A DNA stretch of 64,000 nucleotides. Source: Parvibaculum sp. (GTDB lineage Bacteria > Pseudomonadota > Alphaproteobacteria > Parvibaculales > Parvibaculaceae). The position numbers were made by a program, and so were the translations under genes. Positions 36,082-47,219 of the stretch are shown one piece after another. Positions within the stretch are counted from its first letter, which is position 1; every line of letters begins with the position of its first letter. Under the pieces are notes generated by a model, which was not told where the DNA came from, searched no databases, and was given only the letters and a program-made list of their open reading frames with translations. The stretch covers positions 434,001 to 498,000 of the forward strand of contig JAUSMV010000012.1 in assembly GCA_030645235.1 (NCBI GenBank). Direction: 5' to 3'.

Positions 36082-38676
36082 TCACGCCGACTGTTTGCAA
36101 CGGATCAGTGTGTCGCGGAGTTTGCGCAGCTGCGGCGGTTTGCCGAGCACGAAGTCGGCTTCGTTTTCGTTGTTGCGGTCGCCGCCCTGGCGTTGGCCCC
36201 AGCCGGTGAGCAGGATCACGGGTGTCGAGGCTGACATTTCCTTGATCGCATGGGTCACTTGATTGCCGTCGAGATAAGGCATGCCGAGATCGGTGATGAC
36301 GACGTCAAAGGGTTGGCCTTCCTCCAATGCGGTTTTGAAAGCATTTAATCCGTCCCGCGCATCGATGATGCCGGTGACTATGTGTTTGTCCATTTCAAGC
36401 ATGGCGACAAGCGCTTCCAGCACGTAAGGATCATCGTCGATCATCAGCAGGCGCATCGCGTCGGGTTTTTGCTGGGTCTCAGTTTTGCGTTCGGGGATTG
36501 TGGCGGCCAGCGGCAGCGGAAATTTCAGATAGAAGGTCGCGCCTTCCCCTTGCTTGCTTTTTATGTCGATCGTGGCGTCATGGCGTTTCAGAATGCCATG
36601 GACCATAGCGAGGCCAAGGCCGGTGCCGCGCTCGCCTTTCGTTGTGTAGAAGGGCTCCATGCAACGCAGAACCGTATTTTCGTCCATCCCTATGCCGGTG
36701 TCTGAAATTTCCAACGTGGCAAAGCGGTAGTGATTGAGGCCATCCGGTGTCGGGCCGTCTTCGGTGACTTTGGTGCGAATGGTAATCGTGCCGCCATCGG
36801 TCATGGCGTCAACGGCGTTGAAAATCAGATTGACCATGACTTCGCGCAGCTCATTGTCCTTACCCATGATGATCGGTGGTGTGCTGGCGAGTTCGGTCTG
36901 GACGGTGATGGTGATGCCGTCGCGCCGCGCTATGTCTTTCCAGCGTGCCTCCGAGAGTTCGATGACTTCTTTCGCCAATGCGTTGAGGTCAACAGGTGCA
37001 AGATCTGTTGTGGTTTCGCGCTCACGGTAAAATTCGCGCAAGCGCCCGATGGTGGCAGCGACATCATTGATCTGCCGGTTCACCATCGTCAGATAGGTCA
37101 TGACGGGTGCGCTCAGATTTTTCTCAAATTCCATGATGGATTGCGTTTGAATCGAGATCGGCGAAATGGCGTTGTTGACGTCATGGGCAATGCCACTTGC
37201 CATCTGACCCAGCGCACGCAGTCTTTCATGCTGCATGACCGATTTTTGGGTGTCCCGCATGTCGTCATAGGCGCGTTGCAGATTGTTCAGAAGCTGCGCC
37301 TGGTGTGTTGCGACAGCGACGTGTTCGCTGAGTTGACTGAGAAATTCGCAATCAGCTTCGCTGAACGCTTCGGGCTTGATGCGTCCGGTTACAATGATGC
37401 CGAAGACCTCGTCGCCTGATGTCATGGGGGCCATGACGAGTGAGCCAAGGCCGCTATGGGCCAGTCGTTGCGGGAAAGGAAAGTTGAGCGCCGCAATTTT
37501 GGGCTCATAGATCAGGCGGCCCTGCACGCATTTGGAAAGGCCGTTCCCTTCTATTTCGATCTGTGTGTGTTCGCTCAGGCCTGCCGTGCGCGCCAGTGCC
37601 ACGGAGTTCCGGCTGACATTGCAGATTGTGATGGAATTGGAAGCAATGTCGAACTGAGCGATGAAGGCGAGATCGAGAGGCAGGTTGTCTTCCAGTTTCC
37701 GCAGCACCACCTGATAGATGCTTGATATGTCCTGCCGTTCGCTGATGGCCTGTGTGATTCCGTTGAGGAGGTTCAGTCGCTCCAATTGTTCGAGAAGACT
37801 TGATTCCGCCTGTGTCCGTCGTACGACTTCGTCCAATAGTCCGGCTTCACGTATGCCGAGCAGTCGCGACACAAGATAAGTGATGATGCCGAGAACAACG
37901 GCGGCGATAATAGCCCCGGCTGCAAAGCCGAATGACACCGGAATGATGCCGTGCTCTACGAGTGAAAGCACAGTCCCGGACAAAACGACGGGAAGGATAA
38001 GGACAAGCGGTAGAAATTGTCGTGCTGCGGCGCTGCCGCTGTCACGTCCGACAATACGGGCGGTCCAGCCGAGTTGCGGTCTGGAGAAAAGCGCGGCGCA
38101 AAAAAGCAGGGCGAAGCAGATGGCGGTCGGTAGCGACCAGGGCGCAAATAGTGTCACGCGGCGGACGGCTTCGGCGTCGAACGCATAGCCGACAAGTGCG
38201 AGGCTTGTTGTGGTCAGGCCGCATAGGAGGAGGATAGCCGAGGCATGCCCTGTGTGCGGGGTTTTGCCGATGAAAGCGGCGAGGGCAAAGAAAATGAAAT
38301 TGACCGCTGTTGCCAGTGCGATTTGTTCTTCCTTCGGGCCGCTTGCCAACAGGGTGCCGTCAACAATCTGGCCGGCAATGGCCATAAGGTTGATGGCCAG
38401 AATGATTGCGGCGGCGGCGCGCAGGGTCAAAAGCTGATAGGGCTTTTGCGTTTCGGAAAAGCTGAGAAGTCCTATGACAAGGCTGCCGAGCCCGAAACTG
38501 ATAATTGTCAGAACCGGCGGCATGGGGGCGAGGCCGGGATAGAGGCTGGTCAGATTGTCCGGCTCAAATGTCAGATAGGTCAGCGACACCAGACACCAAA
38601 TAAAAATGAGTCCGGCGCATATCCTCGACACTTTTTTCAAGGTGGGAAAAGTCTGAAATTCATCCTGATAAATCAT
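36082..38676 (-). CDS. Hybrid sensor histidine kinase/response regulator
   Basis: 864 residues. Residues ~15-290 hold about eight membrane helices, a polytopic sensor. A GAF-like domain follows (~300-460), then a HisKA dimerisation box with phospho-acceptor His in GQMASGIAHDVNNAISPI, HATPase motifs N (VMVNLIFNAVDAM), G1 (ISDTGIGMDENTV), F (MEPFYTTK) and G2 (GERGTGLGLAMVHGI), and a C-terminal receiver with Asp796 in VVITDLGMPYLDG. Missing an HPt domain, so phosphotransfer must go to a separate protein. The IAHDVNN variant of the H-box is typical of CckA/NtrB-like and photoreceptor-type kinases. Signal unknown. Confidence 0.92.
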   Translation of the reverse strand: MIYQDEFQTFPTLKKVSRICAGLIFIWCLVSLTYLTFEPDNLTSLYPGLAPMPPVLTIISFGLGSLVIGLLSFSETQKPYQLLTLRAAAAIILAINLMAIAGQIVDGTLLASGPKEEQIALATAVNFIFFALAAFIGKTPHTGHASAILLLCGLTTTSLALVGYAFDAEAVRRVTLFAPWSLPTAICFALLFCAALFSRPQLGWTARIVGRDSGSAAARQFLPLVLILPVVLSGTVLSLVEHGIIPVSFGFAAGAIIAAVVLGIITYLVSRLLGIREAGLLDEVVRRTQAESSLLEQLERLNLLNGITQAISERQDISSIYQVVLRKLEDNLPLDLAFIAQFDIASNSITICNVSRNSVALARTAGLSEHTQIEIEGNGLSKCVQGRLIYEPKIAALNFPFPQRLAHSGLGSLVMAPMTSGDEVFGIIVTGRIKPEAFSEADCEFLSQLSEHVAVATHQAQLLNNLQRAYDDMRDTQKSVMQHERLRALGQMASGIAHDVNNAISPISIQTQSIMEFEKNLSAPVMTYLTMVNRQINDVAATIGRLREFYRERETTTDLAPVDLNALAKEVIELSEARWKDIARRDGITITVQTELASTPPIIMGKDNELREVMVNLIFNAVDAMTDGGTITIRTKVTEDGPTPDGLNHYRFATLEISDTGIGMDENTVLRCMEPFYTTKGERGTGLGLAMVHGILKRHDATIDIKSKQGEGATFYLKFPLPLAATIPERKTETQQKPDAMRLLMIDDDPYVLEALVAMLEMDKHIVTGIIDARDGLNAFKTALEEGQPFDVVITDLGMPYLDGNQVTHAIKEMSASTPVILLTGWGQRQGGDRNNENEADFVLGKPPQLRKLRDTLIRCKQSA

Positions 38677-38907
38677 GCAGACCTTTTCACAGCCAATTTA
38701 TTTTCACTGCTCTTGTTTGGATTCTTTATTATTTTCCGATACTGGGGATTTAATCTCAGGTACTTGGTCCTGTTTGTCGATATGGGTAGATTTACTCACG
38801 ATCACCTGTTTGGGCCGGTTCTCCACAGGTTCGGGCAGGGGTAAGTCTCGCTATCGGCCCCCCGCTCATGCGACAATGGGGAAACCACCAATTGCGGCGT
38901 AAAATAG

Positions 38908-40827
38908 ATGAGCTTCCCCAAGTCTTTCCTCGACGAGTTGAAGGCGCGTATCCGCGTCTCTGATGTCGTTGGGCGCAAGGTCAAGCTCATCCGGCGGGGC
39001 CGCGAATTTGTCGGTCTCTCGCCCTTCAGCAATGAAAAGTCGCCGTCCTTCACCGTGAATGACGACAAGCAGTTCTGGCATTGCTTCTCGTCCGGCGAGC
39101 ATGGCGACGTCATCAAGTTCCTTGAGAAGGTTGAGAACCTCTCTTTCCTCGAAGCCGTCGAGCGGCTGGCAGGTGAGGCGGGGCTTGAAATGCCCCAGCG
39201 CGATCCGATGAACATCGAGCGTGAGCGCGAGGCGGCGACGCTGATCGAGGTCATGGAAATGGCGGCTGCGTTTTTCCGTCAGAAGCTTCAAAGCGGGGCG
39301 GGGGCGGAAGCGCGGCGCTATCTGGAACGGCGCGGGCTTCGTGCGGAGACCATTGAGCGTTTTGGCCTTGGCTATTCGCCGGGGCTTGATCGCGGCGACC
39401 GTCACCAGTTGATGGGACACCTCACCGCCAAAGGCGTTTCTGTCGCGCAAATGGCCGAGGCGGGACTCATCATCCATGGCGAAGATATCCCTGAGCCCTA
39501 TGACCGGTTCCGAAATCGGCTGATGTTTCCGATTGCCGATGCGCGGGGCCGTGTCATTGCCTTTGGCGGTCGGGCGCTTGATGCCGAGCAGAAGGCGAAA
39601 TATCTCAACTCGCCGGAAACGCCGCTCTTTCACAAAGGCCGTGGTCTCTACAATCTCCATCAGGCGCGCAAGCCCGCTTACGATCTCGGCACGGTCATTG
39701 CCGTTGAAGGCTATATGGATGTCATCGGCATGGCGCAGGGTGGCATCGACAATGCCGTGGCGCCCTTGGGCACGGCGCTCACCGAAGACCAGATCGGCCT
39801 CATGTGGCGCTTGGCGCCCGAACCGATCCTCTGCTTTGACGGCGACCGCGCCGGTCTCAAAGCCGCTTTCCGCGCGGTCGAGCGTGTGTTGCCCTTGTTA
39901 AAGCCCGGCCATTCACTCCGCTTCGCTCTCCTGCCCGATGGCAAGGACCCTGACGATCTGGTGCGCGAAGAGGGCGGCGAGGCGATGCATGAGGTGCTCA
40001 ATGCTGCGCGGCCTCTGGCTGATATGGTCTGGGAGAAAGAATTTCAGGCGGGCACATGGGACACGCCGGAGCGCCGCGCCGCGCTTGAGGCCCGGATTGA
40101 GGAAGTGATCGGGATGATCGCGGACCCGAAGGTGAAGGGCTACTATGCGCAGGACCTCCGTGGCCGCATCGCGAAGATTTTCGGGCCCAAACAGGGCGCG
40201 CGGGGCGCGTTCCGGGGCCAAACGGGCGGCAATTTCCGTAAAACCCCGTGGAAACCGGGCCAGCGCTTTGACCCGCGCCTCCAGCCTGTGACGCCGGAAT
40301 TGCGCAATTCGGCGCTCGCCCGCAGCGACAAAGGCGGGGCGGCGCGGGCGGAAGAGGGCATTCTCGCTGTCTTACTGAACCATCCCGAGCTTCTGGAGAC
40401 CTATTGCGAGGAGCTTTCGCGGCTCGACATCAAAACCGCGGCACTTGACAAATTGCGCAATGAAATCATAGATATAGCCGCGCTTCACACGCCTCTTGAA
40501 AGAGAGGCGCTGATGAACCATTTGGATTCTAGGGAATTGGCGGATATAGCACAGCATCTCAGCGGGCGGGTGGCAGGCCGGACAGGCGCCTTCGCAAAGG
40601 CGGATGCGTCTCAGGATGAGGCCGAAGCAGGCTTTCTCCGGCTCATCTCCGATCACCGGCGAACCATTACGCTAGAGGCGGAGTTTCGGGCGGCAGAGCG
40701 CGCGCTCGCGGCTGAAATGAACGACGAGAACTGGGCGCGGCTGCAGGCTATCCACAAGCAATTGCAGAGCGAGCGACCGGAACTTGAAGCAGAACTGCCG
40801 GACGGTGCATCCGGCATGAGGAATTAG
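38908..40827 (+). CDS. dnaG: DNA primase (zinc ligands degenerate)
   Basis: 639 residues. Primase core includes YLNSPETPLFHKGRGLYNL and the TOPRIM acidic motifs VIAVEGYMDVIG and ILCFDGDRAG; the DnaB-binding C-terminal domain ends the protein. In the N-terminal zinc-ribbon (LSPFSNEKSPSF, WHCFSSGEHGDVIKF) the usual Cys, His and one Cys of CPFH..CFGCG are replaced by Ser, leaving one Cys; similar loss occurs in some other alphaproteobacterial primases. It synthesises RNA primers for replication and precedes rpoD as in many bacteria. Confidence 0.95.
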   Translation: MSFPKSFLDELKARIRVSDVVGRKVKLIRRGREFVGLSPFSNEKSPSFTVNDDKQFWHCFSSGEHGDVIKFLEKVENLSFLEAVERLAGEAGLEMPQRDPMNIEREREAATLIEVMEMAAAFFRQKLQSGAGAEARRYLERRGLRAETIERFGLGYSPGLDRGDRHQLMGHLTAKGVSVAQMAEAGLIIHGEDIPEPYDRFRNRLMFPIADARGRVIAFGGRALDAEQKAKYLNSPETPLFHKGRGLYNLHQARKPAYDLGTVIAVEGYMDVIGMAQGGIDNAVAPLGTALTEDQIGLMWRLAPEPILCFDGDRAGLKAAFRAVERVLPLLKPGHSLRFALLPDGKDPDDLVREEGGEAMHEVLNAARPLADMVWEKEFQAGTWDTPERRAALEARIEEVIGMIADPKVKGYYAQDLRGRIAKIFGPKQGARGAFRGQTGGNFRKTPWKPGQRFDPRLQPVTPELRNSALARSDKGGAARAEEGILAVLLNHPELLETYCEELSRLDIKTAALDKLRNEIIDIAALHTPLEREALMNHLDSRELADIAQHLSGRVAGRTGAFAKADASQDEAEAGFLRLISDHRRTITLEAEFRAAERALAAEMNDENWARLQAIHKQLQSERPELEAELPDGASGMRN

Positions 40828-41027
40828 GGTTCAAGGGGACCTGAGCGGGACGAGAGTTTAAGAGCCGCGGGGCGGTGGTCGGTTTTTGCCGGACACCGGC
40901 GCGGGCTTGTGCGTTTGTGATTGCGTAAGGTTTCTTGCGCAAAACAAGCATCGGCCAAAAGACATATCGGAAAGACGGCCTGCACATCTTATGTGTAGGG
41001 ACCAGTGACAAGACGGAGTGCCACTCT

Positions 41028-43007
<1,980 letters not shown>

Positions 43008-43345
43008 TCTTCACCTCCCCCTTGTGGGGAGGTCAAAAAATTCTCTTAGAATTTTTTGGGTGGGGGTTCTTCCTTCCCTGCGACAAAACAAAAAGCCCGG
43101 ATCAGATGATCCGGGCTTTTTCGTCATCTAGCCCCCCACCTCCTTGTTGTTCGCGCCTATGCGCGCGTGTGGGGAGGTCGAAACGCATCTCCCTTCGCCT
43201 CCCCCTCGTGGGGAGGCCGAAACGCTTCGCGTTTCGGGTGGGGGGCGCAGTCGCAAATACGGCGTGAAATTTCGACGCAAAAACACCCCCACCCAAAATA
43301 TTCGAAGGTGAATATTTTGACCTCCCCACAAGGGGGAGGTGAAGA
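43008..43345. repeat. Cluster of palindromic intergenic repeats
   Basis: At least three copies of a CTCCCC-TTGTG-GGGGAGG core lie here, each joined to a second palindrome: AAAAAATTCT-ctt-AGAATTTTTT (43035-43057), GAAACGC-ttc-GCGTTTC (43219-43235) and AAAATATTC..GAATATTTT (43296-43318), ending GGGTGGGGG. The copies alternate orientation. The rest of 43346-43576 is gene-free, with GTCATGGCCGGACTTGATACGGCCATCC-like text typical of other dispersed elements. Confidence 0.75.
43091..43120 (+). terminator. Rho-independent terminator of rpoD
   Basis: AAAAGCCCGGATC (43091-43103) pairs perfectly over 13 bp with GATCCGGGCTTTT (43108-43120) around a four-base loop, followed by TTC. It is a classic bidirectional-type terminator about 85 bases past the rpoD stop, just beyond a palindromic repeat. 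Confidence 0.92.
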
Positions 43346-43576
43346 TCATCGTGGCGATCTTTCGACTTCAACCACACACCACCAAATCCGCCTTGCCCCG
43401 ACTTGATCGGGGCATCCATCTTCCTTCATGCGTTGCCGCAAAGATGGATCGCCCGGTCGTGAAGCTTGCCCTTGGGCGCGTCTTGTCGCGACCCGAGGGC
43501 CGGGCGAAGTCGAACTTTTAGAGTGAGACAAGTACCACACCCGTCATGGCCGGACTTGATACGGCCATCCACGTCC

Positions 43577-44251
43577 TCAATCGTCAGGATACTCTCTTCT
43601 GAGGCGGTCCCATTCACTCTTAATGTGATTGTATTTTCTTATGAATAACTCTCGTTCATTTCCCTCGAATGGGCAATCTGTAACCCCATACGAAGTACTT
43701 CTGAGAATATCCAACATTCGCAAATCTTCGACTTCATAGTCGCTAATTGTTTCATTAAGCACCCACAGTCCCAGCCTCGCTGCCTCTCTCGAAAGCGCGG
43801 GCGTTTCGCTGAAATAGGGGTAGATCGCTCTGTTGGAACCGCCCTCAATGTGTAACGCGAGGAGATTTTCAACTCTGACGGTTAAACCTATTTCTTCAAT
43901 AGGAAACAGACCTGACGGACTTCTCTCAGCGATTGTAAATGCTTCGTTGCGCCATCTGCGTTTTTCGTTCCACCAGTTTAGAAAACCATCTTGTAGCAGA
44001 GGATATAATCTCCGCCTGAGGCGGTTGCTTTCAATTCTTTCCGCTGTCGCCGCATGAAGGTCAATTTCATTCGCCGCGAATTTTTTTGCGTCGCCCCAGA
44101 AGGGGCCGAAAAAGTCGCCCCCGCCTGATTCTTCGTCAGGCTTTCTGCTAATCTCTTCGCGAATGTCATTCCTCAACGCGCCAACTAGTTCAGATCTGTC
44201 GAGGTAAAAGAACTTAAGTAACTTGCGAAGTTGAATTTTTTCGAGCGACAT
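43577..44251 (-). CDS. Uncharacterised protein of a putative two-gene defence module
   Basis: 224 residues, soluble and helical with many Trp and charged residues. Segments: KLLKFFYLDRSELVGALRND at the N-terminus, GGGDFFGPFWGDAKKFAANE, LLQDGFLNWWNEKRRWRNEA and a C-terminal KYNHIKSEWDRLRREY. No motif I recognise. It follows the AIPR-like gene on the same strand after about 100 bases and shares its lower GC, so the two may function together. Partner or effector role is inferred from adjacency. Confidence 0.6.
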   Translation of the reverse strand: MSLEKIQLRKLLKFFYLDRSELVGALRNDIREEISRKPDEESGGGDFFGPFWGDAKKFAANEIDLHAATAERIESNRLRRRLYPLLQDGFLNWWNEKRRWRNEAFTIAERSPSGLFPIEEIGLTVRVENLLALHIEGGSNRAIYPYFSETPALSREAARLGLWVLNETISDYEVEDLRMLDILRSTSYGVTDCPFEGNERELFIRKYNHIKSEWDRLRREYPDD

Positions 44252-44349
44252 CTCTAGATTCCTTCTAGGAAACTATTGTGAGTGCAACCAATCGTTGTTT
44301 CGAAAAGTAGAGTCCGGATCAATGGATCCGGACTCCTAAATTTACAGAT

Positions 44350-45690
44350 TTAGTGACGACTAAATTCAACGGCCATGAATTGGTAAACAGAAAGATTTTT
44401 ACCGACTTTCTGTGGATCCCATTGTGCGGTTTCCATAAAGAAACGATACGTGCGCATGATATCTGTCAAATTCTTACGCAAGAATTTTTCTGGATCTTTT
44501 GTCCACTTTACGCCGCTGGCGGTTTCTTCGATTAGAGCGGAAAGACCAAAAACTAGCGGCATGATGAAGCCATCGGGGCATGTGTATGAGCACGGCCTCT
44601 CGTAAAAAGGTGTTTTTGGTTGGCGCTTGAGATAGCGCGACCGTTTTTCTGCACCTTTTTCATCTGTTTTATCGGGGTCATACATTTTTACGGCGCTGAT
44701 CTTACCAAAAGCGCCACCGGCCTTATTATAGGCTTCGGGAAACAGTTCATAAATGAGATCGAAGAGTTCAGGAATTTCTGCGACCAAAGAGAAAGCCTTC
44801 AAGATCTTTGGGTTGAAGACTTCTCGTTTATATCCGTCGCGTTGCCTTGAAACGGTTTTGAGTTCCATTACCCGATTGAATTGCTCTACGCATATGGCTT
44901 TGTTGCGATAAATTTGATTTGGCAACACGTTAATTCCCTTTGTTTCGGACAATTTGGGAAACACAATCCAAGCTAGAGCGAGTATGTCGCGTACTTTTAT
45001 TTTTCCACCATCATTAGTTTTCCATTCAACTCTTGAGGAGAGGTCTTCAGGAAGCGCTTCCTGAAGACTTGCATAAAATCCCATCTGGTTTGCTTTAGCT
45101 TCTTCAGTAAGTTGAACATTGTTGTTTCTAGCGGAACAAATTTCCAGAAGGTGTGATGTGAAGTCGGCTATTCCATCTTCGTCTGAAGGATCTGCTGGAA
45201 CTAGAAGTTCAACCGGTACCAGAAATTCAATTTGTTCTTGGCATTCTGTGACGTCGTCTCTGTGCTTCAGCCAGATCTCTTTGAAGTCAGTCCAAGTGCG
45301 AATGCTTCTGATGATTCTATCTTCGACTCCGGCTAATTCGAGCAAATAGATTCCGATCGCCAAAGCGTTGTGTCCGCCATCTAAAATTCCTTCGAGTTCT
45401 GGGTCCCGAAATGCGACTTCGTACCTTTGCCGTTCTAAGGCGCGGTAGGACGAAGACCCGATCAATAGCCCCTTTGTTTTGAAGGGGAAAAGTTCAGGAT
45501 CCTGCTCAAGGCTGCGGATGATTTCAGTGGTGACAGAGCCGGTTTTTGCTGATCGTGGATTTGCTGATAGCTCGCTTGCATCGAGCAGAGCAGGCATCGA
45601 TTTTCCATCGACGAATCCAACGACGCGACGCAAACCATCTTGGGTTTGTTCGGCACATTGTTCAAATTTAAGGATAAGTTTTTTCTTCAA
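44350..45690 (-). CDS. AIPR-like protein, candidate phage-defence factor
   Basis: 446 residues from a TTG at 45690, chosen because GGAGAG stands seven bases upstream; the frame is open further to 45825 but that part looks non-coding. The segment FPFKTKGLLIGSSSYRALER followed by LEGILDGGHNALAIGIYLLE resembles the N-G-(I/L)-DGGH region of AIPR (abortive-infection phage resistance) proteins. RNNNVQLTEEAKANQ is also reminiscent of that family. AIPR proteins occur in defence islands and with modification systems; mechanism poorly known. The assignment is from pattern memory, not a search. Confidence 0.6.
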   Translation of the reverse strand: MKKKLILKFEQCAEQTQDGLRRVVGFVDGKSMPALLDASELSANPRSAKTGSVTTEIIRSLEQDPELFPFKTKGLLIGSSSYRALERQRYEVAFRDPELEGILDGGHNALAIGIYLLELAGVEDRIIRSIRTWTDFKEIWLKHRDDVTECQEQIEFLVPVELLVPADPSDEDGIADFTSHLLEICSARNNNVQLTEEAKANQMGFYASLQEALPEDLSSRVEWKTNDGGKIKVRDILALAWIVFPKLSETKGINVLPNQIYRNKAICVEQFNRVMELKTVSRQRDGYKREVFNPKILKAFSLVAEIPELFDLIYELFPEAYNKAGGAFGKISAVKMYDPDKTDEKGAEKRSRYLKRQPKTPFYERPCSYTCPDGFIMPLVFGLSALIEETASGVKWTKDPEKFLRKNLTDIMRTYRFFMETAQWDPQKVGKNLSVYQFMAVEFSRH

Positions 45691-45888
45691 TTTACTCTCC
45701 AGATAAATGGAGAGCCGCTTCAGCCAAACGAATGGCGCTGACGTCAAGAAGACCTGACGAACTACATTATTTTGCCTGAACCAGCCCTGGTTCTTTTCAG
45801 CTTCCGTCCGGAAGCAGGAAAACATTGGGTGATTCAGTCCTAAATGTCAATGAACACGCTTCACAGAAAAATAACACTCCTTTCCCCC
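45691..45888. other. Leader of the AIPR-like gene with two small hairpins
   Basis: GAACCA-gccc-TGGTTC (45778-45793) and GCTTCC-gtcc-GGAAGC (45800-45815) are adjacent perfect 6-bp hairpins about 90-125 bases upstream of the TTG start on the minus strand. They may be a leader structure or an upstream terminator protecting the module from read-through. Confidence 0.4.
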
Positions 45889-46010
45889 CTACCTCCTCGC
45901 CCCGTCAATCCGTACCCTGATCGCCCGCGCGTCACATCCCGCGCTTCGGCTTCATCCACGTCCGGCACATCCCTGAACACCGTCATCGCCCCGTGCCGAC
46001 GATGAGGGTG
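45889..46010 (-). pseudogene. Degenerate copy of the 3' end of a tetR gene
   Basis: About 121 bases align, by eye at roughly 85-90 percent, with 46558-46678, the 3' end of the intact TetR gene (46557-47219). The copy has a one-base deletion and many substitutions; its translation still shows VDEAEARDVTRG. Both copies have the same orientation, so they form a direct repeat that brackets the orphan gene at 46103-46525. Confidence 0.75.
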
Positions 46011-46102
46011 ATTTTCCCTTTGTAAGCGTAAGGCCGGTCTGACTTGTCCGGCCATTCGTGCAACTATTACACTTGGCGCAACGGGGCGTGGGCGGAACTC
46101 AA

Positions 46103-46525
46103 ATGATCAAAGTGCTTTGTAAGATCAACGATCTTGAGCAGCTCCCCTTGGGACCTGCGCGGAGCCGGATTGAAAAACTGATCCGCATTGAAGGTCCGAT
46201 TGATCCGTTGATGATCGGAACGATCTATCCGGTTTGTGCCGTGAGCCGCTGGGATGACGGAGGGACTTGGGTTTATATTTTCGAGAATTCTGAAAGCGAT
46301 TGGCCGACACCATTACCGGCGGAGTTCTTTGAATTTGTTGAAACGAGTATTCCTGAAGGTTGGCTTGTCACGTTTTCTCAGGGCGAGAACGGAACGGCCA
46401 TCGAGACAATATGCTTTCCTGAATGGATTCAAGAAGAGCACTTTTACGAGCGATTGCTGGACGGCGACAGTGCGGCGGCGAATATCTTTGAACGATGGAA
46501 AGTGAAGTTGCTGGGGTCACTTTGA
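46103..46525 (+). CDS. Uncharacterised protein between duplicated tetR ends
   Basis: 140 residues from the ATG at 46103; the in-frame extension to 46058 has no SD. Acidic, with several Trp residues (AVSRWDDGGTWVYIFENSES, DWPTPLPAEFFEFVETSIPE, CFPEWIQEEHFYERLLDGD). The small acidic, Trp-rich composition recalls immunity proteins of polymorphic toxins, but I recognise no family. It lies within the interval delimited by a ~120-base direct repeat of the tetR 3' end, so it may have arrived by insertion with target duplication or by recombination. Confidence 0.55.
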   Translation: MIKVLCKINDLEQLPLGPARSRIEKLIRIEGPIDPLMIGTIYPVCAVSRWDDGGTWVYIFENSESDWPTPLPAEFFEFVETSIPEGWLVTFSQGENGTAIETICFPEWIQEEHFYERLLDGDSAAANIFERWKVKLLGSL

Positions 46526-46556
46526 TAAACTCGCTTTCCTATGGTCGATTTACTCC

Positions 46557-47219
46557 CTACCTCCTCGCCCCCTCAATCAGTACCCTGATCGCCCAGCGCG
46601 TCACGTCGCGCGCTTCCGCCTCATCCACTTCCAGCACGTCCTTGAACACCACCATCGCCTCCGTGCCGATGATGAGGGCCAGCGCTTTTTTTAACTTGTC
46701 GAAGTCGCCCGGTTTGAACTCCTTCTTCGCCGGTGCCAGCGCCGCGTCGATCAGCGGTGAGCGGCGGTTTTGCCGCGCGGGCATCTTGTCGTTTCCACCT
46801 CCCCTTGACCCAACAGAGAGGCGCCGCTCCATCGACGTTGCCAGCATCATGCGCAGCGGCACTTCGTTGGCTGACATCATGTCGTGAAAGGCCGTGTCCA
46901 CGCGCGTCATGCGCGCGACGGGGTCGCGTGTCTCTGGCGTGCCGGACATCATGTCGGCTTTGAACAGGGTCTCGGCGTCGGGCGAGGAGAGGTCGAGCGC
47001 GGCTTCCAGCAGCAGCGCTTCGACTTTCGGGAAATAGCGATAGGCGGTCGCGCGCGAGATATGGGCTTCTGCCGCCACTTCGTCGAGTGAAGGTTTGCGG
47101 CCTTCGTTCATCAGTTTGGCGGCGGCCTGCAACAGGTCTTTGCGCGTGCGCCATTTCTGGTTGGGGCGGCCTGCGGGTTTCTTCGCGGCGGATTTTTTGG
47201 GTTCCATCTGCGCGCTCAT
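46557..47219 (-). CDS. TetR-family transcriptional regulator
   Basis: 220 residues. A basic Lys/Ala-rich N-terminus (KKSAAKKPAGRPNQKWRTRK) precedes an HTH (LLQAAAKLMNEGRKPSLDEV, EAHISRATAYRYFPKVEALL). The start overlaps the stop of the SnoaL-like gene (ATGA), so it is second in that operon. The C-terminal 40 residues are duplicated as a degenerate fragment at 45889-46010. Probable autoregulator of the SnoaL-like gene; ligand unknown. Confidence 0.87.
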   Translation of the reverse strand: MSAQMEPKKSAAKKPAGRPNQKWRTRKDLLQAAAKLMNEGRKPSLDEVAAEAHISRATAYRYFPKVEALLLEAALDLSSPDAETLFKADMMSGTPETRDPVARMTRVDTAFHDMMSANEVPLRMMLATSMERRLSVGSRGGGNDKMPARQNRRSPLIDAALAPAKKEFKPGDFDKLKKALALIIGTEAMVVFKDVLEVDEAEARDVTRWAIRVLIEGARR

